Positions 1-6,734 of a stretch of DNA of 13,403 nucleotides are shown piece after piece. Under the pieces are notes generated by a model, which saw only the letters and a list, made by a program, of their open reading frames with translations, was not told where the DNA came from and made no database searches. The DNA lies in the NCBI GenBank assembly GCA_014379235.1, contig JACMMD010000029.1:1-13403 (forward strand), given 5' to 3'. Every line of letters starts with the position of its first letter. Within the stretch, counting starts at the first letter, position 1. The stretch is from Anaerolineae bacterium (GTDB lineage: Bacteria; Chloroflexota; Anaerolineae; Aggregatilineales; Phototrophicaceae). The position numbers and the translations under genes are program-made.

Positions 1-1352
1 AAAAGCTGATAGTTTTCGAGCAGGTCAGGGTTGAGAGCGCGCCACTGTTCGACAACGCCCGCATTTTGTTCGCCTGCCTGTTCGCCCGTCATGTTGCCGC
101 CAACGATCTCTTGAGCGGCCACGAACATCGCGTCCGTCCAGAACTGCGTCGGCATCAGGTCAGGGATATATACCGCTGTCGGACCGCCGACCCATTTGTC
201 ATACATCTCACGGAGAACCGGATCATCCACCGGGCTGGAGTCCCAAGTGGTATTGGCTGGGAAGAAGCTGGACAGCTCCCAAAGCGCATTCAGGCTTTCG
301 GGTGTTTGTGTGTACGCGAGGAAATTGGCGGCCATTTCCTTGCGCTCCGGCGCGATTGCTGAGGGAATGCCCCAACCCTGTGTATCCGTAACTGGTTGGC
401 CGGCCAGTGCGCCCTCACCGAACACGGGCATGACCATCAAGCCGATCCGATCACCAAGTTCGGCAATATGCGAAGGCACAACGGGGCCGACAGTCTGTGT
501 GACGGCGGTTTCGCCGGTGACAACCTTGCCAATAGCCGTGAACAGGTCAATCGACAGCATGTCATCGTTCATGAAGCCCGCCGCGACCATCTCTTCCAGT
601 TTTGACCAGAATTCGTAATACTGTGGGTCGCGGAAGTCACGATCACCGATGAACAACTCGATGGCTTCGCCACCATTGTTGAGGCTTTGAACCAATGAGT
701 TGCCAAGATACCATTCGCCCCAGAAACCATCGCTCAAGCCGCCGCCGAAGGGCGTGAAGCCTGCCGTTTTGAGGGCATCTGCTGCGCCCATCCACTCATC
801 CCATGTGAGGGGTGGGTTATCAGCATCCAGACCTGCTTGATCGAACACGTCTTTGTTGTACTCCCAAATCAAAGGAACGGGATACCAACCGACGCGGTAG
901 TAGTGGCCGTCGTAGTAGCTCATGCGCGTGGGATTAGATGCTTCAACGACCTCAAGCGGAATGTAGTTGTCAACGGGGTCAAGGTAGCCCTGCCACACGT
1001 TTTCCATGTGATAAAGACCATTGAACAGGAATTGAATGTCCGGTGGTTCGCCTGCTGCGGCTGCTGTCGAGAATTGCGAGATGATGCAGCAAACGTCTTG
1101 AACTAATGTGTCGATGCTGACACCAGCATTTTCGGCTTCGAAACGGGCAACGGTATCATCAATCCACGGGGTGAAGGTGGGGATGTCGTCTGCCCACCAC
1201 CATAACGCCAACGATGTGTCTTGTAGGCGCTTGGATGGCGCTGCAAGGGCTGGCAGCGCACCTGCTAGACTCATGCCTGCACCAAGTCCAACCGCGCTGG
1301 TTTTCAGGAAGGAGCGGCGTGAAATCTGGGAACTTGAAATTCTCTTTTTCAT
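1..1352 (-). CDS. ABC transporter extracellular sugar-binding protein, Tat-exported (C-terminus cut by window edge)
   Basis: Family 1 carbohydrate-binding lipoprotein-like receptor of an ABC importer, acting outside the cytoplasmic membrane. The frame is open from ATG at 1352 to the left edge, giving about 450 residues, so it is nearly full length for the family (usually 420-480). The N-terminus is a twin-arginine signal: SRRSFLK at residues 11-17, a hydrophobic Ala/Gly stretch, then ALPALA-AP with likely cleavage after residue 37. The mature part begins with WWWADD and a 'TPWIDDTVARFEAEN' segment typical of these receptors. Later FTPFGGGLSDGFWGEWY and the TDTQGWGIPSAIAPERKEMAANFLAY region match the sugar-binding fold. 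No permease or ATPase gene is in view; they probably lie to the left. An SDR gene lies upstream on the same strand, across a 152-bp promoter region, so it likely serves the same sugar pathway. The ligand cannot be told. Confidence 0.93.
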   Translation of the reverse strand, partial: MKKRISSSQISRRSFLKTSAVGLGAGMSLAGALPALAAPSKRLQDTSLALWWWADDIPTFTPWIDDTVARFEAENAGVSIDTLVQDVCCIISQFSTAAAAGEPPDIQFLFNGLYHMENVWQGYLDPVDNYIPLEVVEASNPTRMSYYDGHYYRVGWYPVPLIWEYNKDVFDQAGLDADNPPLTWDEWMGAADALKTAGFTPFGGGLSDGFWGEWYLGNSLVQSLNNGGEAIELFIGDRDFRDPQYYEFWSKLEEMVAAGFMNDDMLSIDLFTAIGKVVTGETAVTQTVGPVVPSHIAELGDRIGLMVMPVFGEGALAGQPVTDTQGWGIPSAIAPERKEMAANFLAYTQTPESLNALWELSSFFPANTTWDSSPVDDPVLREMYDKWVGGPTAVYIPDLMPTQFWTDAMFVAAQEIVGGNMTGEQAGEQNAGVVEQWRALNPDLLENYQL

Positions 1353-1504
1353 GTGCCTGTGCTTTCTCTCAATGAACGAACCGAATGTACGTACAAAATG
1401 CTGCGTGTAATGGTTGCCATTATAACGCAGTGCCGGAGAATATATAAACAGTCTATTATATATTCTACCGAAACGCCAAAAAGGAATACTATATCAAGTG
1501 TAGC
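1353..1504 (-). promoter_or_regulatory. Promoter and operator region of the sugar-binding protein gene
   Basis: AT-rich gap ahead of the binding-protein gene. Reading leftward, a TATAAT box lies at 1424-1419, with a TTTATA box 18 bp upstream at 1448-1443, a reasonable sigma-70-type pair. Two palindromes flank it. One is a perfect 10-bp inverted repeat, GAATATATAA at 1438-1447 and TTATATATTC at 1456-1465 with an 8-bp spacer, covering the -35 box. The other is TGTACGTACA at 1386-1395, downstream of the predicted transcript start, a CG-centred palindrome of the kind bound by LacI- or GntR-type repressors. Binding by a regulator is inferred; no regulator gene is in the window. Confidence 0.5.
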
Positions 1505-2278
1505 CTAAAATGTGCTCATTACCCCACCATCTACGACAAGTAATTGTCCGGTCATGTAGCGGCAGTAGTTCGAGCCTAGAAAGACCACAGTACCAGATAC
1601 ATCTTCGGGCAGTCCGGTGCGAGCCATCGGCACTTTGTGGCGGTTGACGTACCACTCGATAAAGTCTGGCGTGGTCGTTTCATCAACCCCATCCACAAAC
1701 GACATCGGGGTACGCATGAAGCCGGGGGCGACAGCGTTCACCAGAATGTTGTAGCGCCCAAGTTCTACTGCCATCGACTTGGTATAGGCAAGGATGCCGC
1801 CTTTAGCCGCGTTATACGCCCCTGCTTCGCCGCTAGCCGCGAAGCCTTGTATCGAGGCGATGCTGATGATGCGTCCGTTCATCTGCTTGACCATGTGCGG
1901 CGCGACCAGCTTTGAACCCATGTACACGGCTTCGAGGTTGACCGCGATTTGCTTGCGCCAGTTTTCCAAAGTGTCGGTCAAGATCGTGCCGTAAAAGGCG
2001 ATAGCCGCGTTATTGACCAGAATGTCGATGCGCCCCTGCCAGTCGATCACGTCTTGCACACAGCGCGCATAAGCCTCGTAGTCGGTGATGTCGAATGCAT
2101 AGCTGCGAACTATGCCACCAGCGCTTTCGATCTCCTGTCTGACCTCAGCTAGGGTATCGGGGTTGATGTCTAAAATGGCGACAATCGCGCCTTCACGGGC
2201 GTATTCGCGGGCGATTGCTGCACCTAAGCCCTGTCCGCCGCCTGTGATAATCGCCACACGGTCTTGAAGAATACCCAA
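1505..2278 (-). CDS. SDR-family NAD(P)-dependent oxidoreductase (sugar/polyol dehydrogenase-like)
   Basis: Classical short-chain dehydrogenase, 257 residues, normal length. The cofactor loop TGGGQGLG is at residues 12-19, an acidic residue (D37) ends the second strand and favours NAD(H), NNAA is at 89-92, and the catalytic set N114, S142, Y155, K159 is complete. The C-terminus ends with the usual VVDGG. The start is TTG, because no ATG is available in frame; GGAGAGGAG lies 9 bp upstream and supports it. The gene is divergent from the next SDR gene and lies upstream of the sugar-binding protein on the same strand. This suggests it oxidises the imported sugar or polyol or a derivative. It is only distantly similar to the other two SDRs here. 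FabG-like ketoreductase activity is possible but less likely in this context. Confidence 0.93.
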   Translation of the reverse strand: MGILQDRVAIITGGGQGLGAAIAREYAREGAIVAILDINPDTLAEVRQEIESAGGIVRSYAFDITDYEAYARCVQDVIDWQGRIDILVNNAAIAFYGTILTDTLENWRKQIAVNLEAVYMGSKLVAPHMVKQMNGRIISIASIQGFAASGEAGAYNAAKGGILAYTKSMAVELGRYNILVNAVAPGFMRTPMSFVDGVDETTTPDFIEWYVNRHKVPMARTGLPEDVSGTVVFLGSNYCRYMTGQLLVVDGGVMSTF

Positions 2279-2384
2279 AATATCTTGCTCCTCTCCAAAT
2301 GCTCTTTTTGCAAAGACTATCTACTGCGATTATAAATTATAAACAAAATCGGATTATATAACCGCAAGGTTCATTGGAGTTTCT
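2279..2384. promoter_or_regulatory. Divergent promoter and operator between two SDR genes
   Basis: This 106-bp AT-rich gap must drive both directions. A 9-bp inverted repeat with one mismatch, GCGATTATA at 2326-2334 and TATAACCGC at 2357-2365, spans the centre, and GATTATA recurs 24 bp apart (2328, 2352). Leftward -10-like TATAAT boxes lie at 2333-2328 and 2340-2335; rightward, TATATA lies at 2355-2360. No clear -35 box is visible for either direction. The rightward gene has GGAG at 2376-2379, 5 bp before ATG. The boxes TATAAACA (2338-2345) and ATTATATA (2353-2360) also occur, in the same order, in the promoter of the sugar-binding protein gene. Confidence 0.5.
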
Positions 2385-3155
2385 ATGGGGGAATTAAACG
2401 GACGCATCGCTATCGTGACAGGGGGCGGGCGCGGAATAGGATTCGGCATCGCACAGCAGCTTGCTGGAGCGGGCGCGGAGATCGTCATCGCGGAGTTCAA
2501 TCCGGCTTTAGGAAAAGAAGCAGTTGACTCATTGACATCTGCCGGACATAAGGCCAGTTTTCACGAGGTTGACGTTCGCAATGCGGAAAGCGTCGAGGCA
2601 ATGGCGCAGGCCGTTGCGGCACAATATGGGCATATCGATATTCTCATCAACAACGCGGGCTTGGCGCAGATCGGCCCGACGGAAACCTTTCCGCTAGACG
2701 ATTGGAATCGCCAGATTGACGTGATGCTCAACGGCGTGTTTTTGTGTATGCAGTCGGTGGGGCGGGTGATGCTGCGGCAGCGCAAAGGCGTCATTCTCAA
2801 CATCAGTTCGATTGGTGGCTTGGGCGCGTGGCCGATGCGTTCGGCGTATAACGCGGCTAAAGCGGGTGTCATCAGCCTGACTGAGAATGTCGGCACGGAA
2901 TGGGCGCGGCATGGCGTTCGGGTAGTCAGTGTTGCGCCGGGAGTGACGCGCACGGCGATGCTGCAACAGATGGTTGACGAGGGTATCGCCTCGCTGACGC
3001 AGTACGAAAAGCGCACTCCGATGGGTCGCCCCGGTGAAGTCGAAGAAATTGCCAAAGCAGTGCAGTTCCTAGTGAGTGACCGCGCCAGCTATATCACGGC
3101 GACGACACTCACTGTCGATGGCGGTTGGACGGCGTGGGGTAATCTGCCACTATGA
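2385..3155 (+). CDS. SDR-family oxidoreductase, first of a tandem pair
   Basis: Classical SDR of 256 residues. TGGGRGIG is at residues 12-19, E37 closes strand 2 (NAD(H) preference expected), NNAG is at 89-92, and the catalytic S142, Y155, K159 are present. The tetrad Asn position has Met114 (VMLNG), with an Asn two residues later. ATG has GGAG 5 bp upstream. Its stop overlaps the ATGA where the next open frame begins, so the two are translationally linked. Both proteins end in a near-identical VDGGWTA motif, encoded by the same 22-base stretch (3114-3135 and 3887-3908), which shows they are tandem paralogues. With the lactonase downstream, the likely role is oxidation of a sugar hemiacetal to a lactone; the substrate is unknown. 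Confidence 0.93.
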   Translation: MGELNGRIAIVTGGGRGIGFGIAQQLAGAGAEIVIAEFNPALGKEAVDSLTSAGHKASFHEVDVRNAESVEAMAQAVAAQYGHIDILINNAGLAQIGPTETFPLDDWNRQIDVMLNGVFLCMQSVGRVMLRQRKGVILNISSIGGLGAWPMRSAYNAAKAGVISLTENVGTEWARHGVRVVSVAPGVTRTAMLQQMVDEGIASLTQYEKRTPMGRPGEVEEIAKAVQFLVSDRASYITATTLTVDGGWTAWGNLPL

Positions 3156-3172
3156 ACGGAGAAGCGACAGCC

Positions 3173-3976
3173 ATGCTGCGGTTTCAAGATCAAGTAGTGG
3201 TGATTACGGGCGCGGGGCGCGGCATTGGCTATGCGCTGGCAGAACGATTCGCGGGGGAAGGCGCAAAGGTCGTTATCGCGGAGTTGAACGTCGAACTTGG
3301 CGCGGCAGCAGCACAAAAGCTCGGCGCGCATTATGAACAGCTTGACGTAAGCAAATCGGCGGAAGTGGCACGAGTGGTCGATGCGATTGTCGAGCGCTTC
3401 GGGCGTATCGACGTGTGGGTGAACAATGCTGGAATCGCGCATAAGGGATATGCTGTCGATCTAGCGCCCGAAGATTGGGACGCGGACATCAGTGTCCTGC
3501 TTTCGGGGCCGTTCTACTGCGCGCAGCGCGTTGGTCAGGTGATGATTAAGCAGGGCAAAGGCAGCGTCGTCAATATCTCGTCAGTGAACGGGCTGTTCGC
3601 TCAAAAAGGACGCGGACCGTACTCGTCTGCGAAAGCCGGGCTGATTATGCTAACGAAGGTGCTGGCTTCGGAATGGGCCGAACACGGCGTTCGTGTCAAC
3701 GCGGTTGCGCCGGGTGTGGTCATGACCGAACTGGTGCAGCAGGGCATCGATCAAGGGCTTGTTACCGAGCAGACGTACCACAGCCGCATCCCAATGGGAC
3801 GCATGGGTACATTGGACGAGGTTTCCGAAGCGGTGCTGTTTCTAGCCAGTGACGAGGCGTCTTATGTCACTGGTGATGTGCTGCGCGTCGATGGCGGTTG
3901 GACGGCGTACCATTTGTTCTACCCATTCGAAGAAGCGTTTGAGAATGCTTTAGAGCCAAGCTTTGGAGAACAATAA
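3173..3976 (+). CDS. SDR-family oxidoreductase, second of a tandem pair
   Basis: Paralogue of the preceding gene, 267 residues from ATG 3173. TGAGRGIG is at residues 12-19, E37 ends strand 2, NNAG is at 84-87, S137, Y150 and K154 are catalytic. The tetrad Asn is replaced by Leu109 (VLLSG), as it is by Met in its neighbour. About 20 extra residues (YHLFYPFEEAF onward) follow the usual VDGGWTA end. I prefer ATG 3173 because GGAG at 3158-3161 lies before it and because MLRFQDQ fits the SDR N-terminus. ATG 3152, overlapping the upstream stop, is an in-frame alternative that adds 7 residues and has no visible ribosome-binding site. The stop overlaps the lactonase ATG by one base, so the three genes form one operon. 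Two paralogues in a row may act on successive steps or on different epimers; this is inference. Confidence 0.92.
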   Translation: MLRFQDQVVVITGAGRGIGYALAERFAGEGAKVVIAELNVELGAAAAQKLGAHYEQLDVSKSAEVARVVDAIVERFGRIDVWVNNAGIAHKGYAVDLAPEDWDADISVLLSGPFYCAQRVGQVMIKQGKGSVVNISSVNGLFAQKGRGPYSSAKAGLIMLTKVLASEWAEHGVRVNAVAPGVVMTELVQQGIDQGLVTEQTYHSRIPMGRMGTLDEVSEAVLFLASDEASYVTGDVLRVDGGWTAYHLFYPFEEAFENALEPSFGEQ

Positions 3977-4824
3977 TGCAAGAGACTAAATTACTGGAGT
4001 TGACGCTTTTCCCGCCGGGACTCGATCATCCTGAAGGGGTTGCATGGGGGCCGGATGGCAAAGCCTATGCTGGCGGCGAGGCGGGGCAGGTCTATCGCTT
4101 AGACCTTGAGGCGCAGACCGCCGAGGAGTTCGCAAATACGGGTGGGTTTGTACTCGGTCTGGCACATGATGCGGCGGGCAACATCTATGCCTGCGATCAA
4201 GGTGTAAAACAAATCGTGAAAATCACACCGGATGGCACGACCTCGAAGTATTCGGATGGTGGCGGCGGTCAAAACATGAGCGTCCCAAACTATCCGGTTT
4301 TCGATGCCGCCGGAAACCTGTACGTATCTGACTCTGGCGCATGGGCCCAGAAGAACGGTTTCATCTGGCGCGTCAAACCGGGGGGCGAAGGCGAAATTTG
4401 GTCTACCGCCGCGAACGGCTTCACCAACGGCATGTGTTTAGGGCCGGATGGAAAGTCGCTGTACGTGGTGGAGTCTTCACCGCCGCTAATTTCACGCATT
4501 CCGATCAATGCGGATGGCTCGGCAGGGGCGCGTTCGATTGTGGTCGAACTGCCACGTATGGTTCCCGACGGTGTGGCGTTCGATGAGGCGGGGGATTTAT
4601 GGATTTCGTTCTATAACCCGAACGTGATTTACCGCGTGAGTGCCGATGGGGCGTTGCAGTTGATGTACGATGACTGGGAACAATCGCTGCTGATCGCACC
4701 AACGAATATCGCGTTCGGCGGGCCGGACATGAAAACACTGCTCATCGCTAACTTGTGCGGCTGGAACATCATCACCGCCGCGATGGATGTGCCGGGGATT
4801 CGCGTACAGTATCCGCAGCTATAA
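3976..4824 (+). CDS. SMP-30/gluconolactonase-family sugar lactonase
   Basis: Six-bladed beta-propeller hydrolase of 282 residues, close to the family's usual 280-300. The three divalent-metal ligands of the SMP-30 family are recognisable: E20 in HPEGVAW, N151 in TNGMCLGPDG and D198 in PDGVAFDEAGDLW. Repeated blade signatures occur along the chain (GPDGKAYAG, DAAGNIYACD, DAAGNLYVSD, GPDGKSLYVVE, DEAGDLWIS). There is no signal peptide, so it acts in the cytoplasm. ATG shares one base with the upstream stop, and GGAG lies 7 bp before it. In an operon with two dehydrogenases, the natural role is to open the lactone they make into the aldonic acid. The exact sugar is unknown; other propeller hydrolases of this superfamily act on unrelated lactones. 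Confidence 0.92.
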   Translation: MQETKLLELTLFPPGLDHPEGVAWGPDGKAYAGGEAGQVYRLDLEAQTAEEFANTGGFVLGLAHDAAGNIYACDQGVKQIVKITPDGTTSKYSDGGGGQNMSVPNYPVFDAAGNLYVSDSGAWAQKNGFIWRVKPGGEGEIWSTAANGFTNGMCLGPDGKSLYVVESSPPLISRIPINADGSAGARSIVVELPRMVPDGVAFDEAGDLWISFYNPNVIYRVSADGALQLMYDDWEQSLLIAPTNIAFGGPDMKTLLIANLCGWNIITAAMDVPGIRVQYPQL

Positions 4825-4834
4825 GACCAAATTT

Positions 4835-4856
4835 GGGGCGACGCATGCGTCGCCCC
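4835..4856. repeat. 22-bp perfect palindrome between convergent genes
   Basis: A perfect palindrome made of GGGGCGACG, CATG, CGTCGCCCC sits in the 39-bp gap between the convergent lactonase and VOC genes. As RNA it forms a 9-bp GC-rich hairpin with a 4-base loop in either direction. It lacks a clear U-tract (AAATTTGG follows leftward, TATGAAAC rightward). It is therefore either a weak bidirectional terminator or a REP-like dispersed element. The half GGGGCGACG recurs at 12393-12401 near another gene end. Confidence 0.6.
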
Positions 4857-4863
4857 TATGAAA

Positions 4864-5316
4864 CTATTTCTTCACGGGTTGGAACAACTCAATCACAATG
4901 CCATCGGGGTCTTTCATGTACAGCGCCCAACCGCCTTTATTGGGGCCTTCGTCCAGATAAATCGGTTCACTGATGAACTGAACATCCGCCGCTTTGAGAC
5001 GCTCAAAAAACGGCACTAAATCGTCAACATAATAAGCGACGTGGCTGCTGCCGGGGTTGTTAGGTGTGAGCGTTTGGGGTGTGCCAAGCGGATGCCGGTA
5101 CTGGATCAACTCGATATGATGATCTGAGCCGGGAATTTTGAGAAACGCATCGCGGGCTTGAGCATCGGGAAAACCGACTACAGCACGCCAATAAGCATTG
5201 GTGATTTCCGGGCGTTGATGCACAACCTCAAGCCCCAACAAATCGCGGTAAAAAGCTACCGAGCGGTCAAGATCGCTGACGGTGTAGCTGGTGTGGTTCG
5301 CGCCGTATATCGGCAT
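4864..5316 (-). CDS. VOC-superfamily (glyoxalase-fold) metalloprotein
   Basis: A 150-residue protein with two paired beta-alpha-beta-beta-beta modules. Module one begins ANHTSYTVSDLDRSVAFYRD; module two begins SSHVAYYVDDL and ends DPDGIVIELFQP, the standard ends of this fold. The four usual metal ligands are in place: H8, E69, H92, E143. The family includes glyoxalase I, extradiol dioxygenases, methylmalonyl-CoA epimerase and fosfomycin-type resistance proteins. The sequence does not choose among them, though its length and ligands suit a lyase, isomerase or dioxygenase. ATG has AAAGGG 8 bp upstream. It is convergent with the sugar operon and divergent from the transpeptidase gene, with a palindromic operator candidate between. 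Confidence 0.88.
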   Translation of the reverse strand: MPIYGANHTSYTVSDLDRSVAFYRDLLGLEVVHQRPEITNAYWRAVVGFPDAQARDAFLKIPGSDHHIELIQYRHPLGTPQTLTPNNPGSSHVAYYVDDLVPFFERLKAADVQFISEPIYLDEGPNKGGWALYMKDPDGIVIELFQPVKK

Positions 5317-5474
5317 TCGTGAAACCCTTTCTATATCAGATCAACTTCAAACACTTGCGCGCAAGTGTAAACGATTGTCGGGGCCGCGCAAAGAGACCAT
5401 TGCGTAGGGAAATCGTAGAGTGAGCAATCACAACTAATCAGACTGTTTTTGGGCGTTTGTGATAAACTAATCAT
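5317..5474. promoter_or_regulatory. Divergent promoter region with an 18-bp perfect palindrome
   Basis: This 158-bp gap feeds the VOC gene leftward and the transpeptidase gene rightward. ACACTTGCG at 5351-5359 is followed directly by its reverse complement CGCAAGTGT at 5360-5368, a perfect 18-bp palindrome 34 bp from the VOC start codon, a good repressor site. Near the rightward gene, AACTAATCA occurs twice (5432-5440 and 5465-5473), and ATCACAA (5427-5433) is inverted as TTGTGAT (5457-5463). No Shine-Dalgarno precedes the rightward ATG. TAAACT at 5464-5469 would place the transcript start at or near the ATG. Confidence 0.5.
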
Positions 5475-6683
5475 ATGAACACGAATGCTAATTTTAACCC
5501 CAATCATCAACCGTACCCGCCGCAGCAAAATCCATCACGACAGCCTTTACCGCGTCGTTCTACGCCGCGTGCGAAGAGCCAACGTTGGATGCCATGGCTG
5601 ATCGTTGGTGGGGCAGTCGCGGCGGGTTTTGCTATGCTGATGGCGCTGGTTGCTGTCGTCGCGGTGCTGCTGCTATCGGAAGATCGTATAGCATCTGGCG
5701 TGGCGGCGGCTGGCCTGCCTATCGGCGATCACTCTGTTGATGAAGCCACCGAAATGCTGCAACAGGGGCTTGCCGCGCAAACAGTGACGGCGATGGATGG
5801 CTCTCGAAGTTGGCCGCTGTCCCTCGCTGATTTAGGCGTTACTCTAAACGTTGAGGCCACGATGCAATTGGCAGAAAACGCGGCTGCTAACTCGCAAGTG
5901 CAGCCCGTTTACAGCGTTGATCTCAATCAGGCGCAAACCGCGCTGGTGAACCTCAGCGAAGAAGCCAATATCGATGCCGTGCCGGGAGACCCGCCGCAGA
6001 TCGGGCGCTCAATGGAAATCCCGGTGATGCTGGATCGGCTGCGGCGTGATACGGCGGGCGAACTGGCTGACGGAATTCTCGAACTGAACATGATCGAGGT
6101 CGAGCCGCCCGAAGATGAGCGCTTGAGCAGCTATACGGGCGAGACGACTACGCACATTGTCGAGCGCGGGCAAGAATTGGCGCTGATTGCCCGACAGTAC
6201 GGCGTAACCATAGACGATCTGGTGACGATGAATGGCCTGAGCAACCCCGATGTGATCTGGATCGGGCAGGAGTTGATCGTTCCGGCGGGTGGCGAATACG
6301 TGCCCGCGAATATCCCACCTGCACCGCGCAGCAGTGGTCGCTCTATTCTGGTGGATACCAGCCAGCAGCGCATTTATGCCTATGAAAACGGTGAGATGGT
6401 ACACTCGCATCTGGTTTCGACGGGATTGCCTGCAACGCCAACCGTGCTCGGTGATTACAGCGTCTATGTGAAGTATGTAGCCGATGATATGAGCGGGCCG
6501 GATTATTTCCTACCGCAAGTGCCTTACACAATGTACTTCTTTCAAGGCTATGGTATTCACGGCACGTACTGGCATAACAGCTTTGGCCGCCCGATGAGTC
6601 ATGGCTGCGTCAACTTGCCGACATCGGAGGCGGAGTGGTTCTTCAACTTCGCTTCGGTGGGCACACCAGTGCGCGTCATCTAG
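5475..6683 (+). CDS. Membrane-anchored LysM and YkuD L,D-transpeptidase
   Basis: Cell-wall enzyme of 402 residues that would cross-link peptidoglycan stem peptides (3-3 links) or attach proteins. A cytosolic Asn/Pro/Gln/Arg-rich tail spans about residues 1-38, followed by one membrane helix at 40-67, so the rest lies outside. Next comes a domain like the one before YkuD or VanW domains (AAAGLPIGDHSVDEATEML, about 72-215). A LysM peptidoglycan-binding domain spans about 226-270 (THIVERGQELALIARQYGV to GQELIVP). The YkuD catalytic domain runs from about 288 to the end, with H362 in YGIHGTYWH and the H376-G-C378 of SHGCVNLP. No Shine-Dalgarno is visible; translation may be leaderless. The gene ends in TAG, then TAA one codon later, and a strong terminator. 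Confidence 0.94.
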   Translation: MNTNANFNPNHQPYPPQQNPSRQPLPRRSTPRAKSQRWMPWLIVGGAVAAGFAMLMALVAVVAVLLLSEDRIASGVAAAGLPIGDHSVDEATEMLQQGLAAQTVTAMDGSRSWPLSLADLGVTLNVEATMQLAENAAANSQVQPVYSVDLNQAQTALVNLSEEANIDAVPGDPPQIGRSMEIPVMLDRLRRDTAGELADGILELNMIEVEPPEDERLSSYTGETTTHIVERGQELALIARQYGVTIDDLVTMNGLSNPDVIWIGQELIVPAGGEYVPANIPPAPRSSGRSILVDTSQQRIYAYENGEMVHSHLVSTGLPATPTVLGDYSVYVKYVADDMSGPDYFLPQVPYTMYFFQGYGIHGTYWHNSFGRPMSHGCVNLPTSEAEWFFNFASVGTPVRVI

Positions 6684-6702
6684 TAACAGCAATCCCATAA
6701 CC

Positions 6703-6730
6703 AAAAGGGCGCAGTCGACTGCGCCCTTTT
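6703..6730. terminator. Bidirectional intrinsic terminator
   Basis: A perfect 28-bp palindrome: AAAAGGGCGCAGTC followed directly by its reverse complement GACTGCGCCCTTTT. In both directions it gives a GC-rich hairpin ending in a T-run, the classic intrinsic terminator. It sits between the transpeptidase stop (6683) and the stop of the leftward gene (6735), so it serves both convergent transcripts. Confidence 0.9.
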
Positions 6731-6734
6731 GATT

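Noticed and set aside
66..1410. Several rightward open frames of 69-140 codons
   Set aside because: They lie antisense to the sugar-binding protein gene, have no recognisable domain, and the leftward frame is continuous with clear family motifs.
2561..3055. A 164-codon leftward open frame
   Set aside because: It is fully antisense to a well-supported SDR gene and its translation shows no domain.
6009..6410. A 133-codon leftward open frame
   Set aside because: Antisense to the transpeptidase gene, over its LysM and linker part; His/Arg-rich with no recognisable fold.
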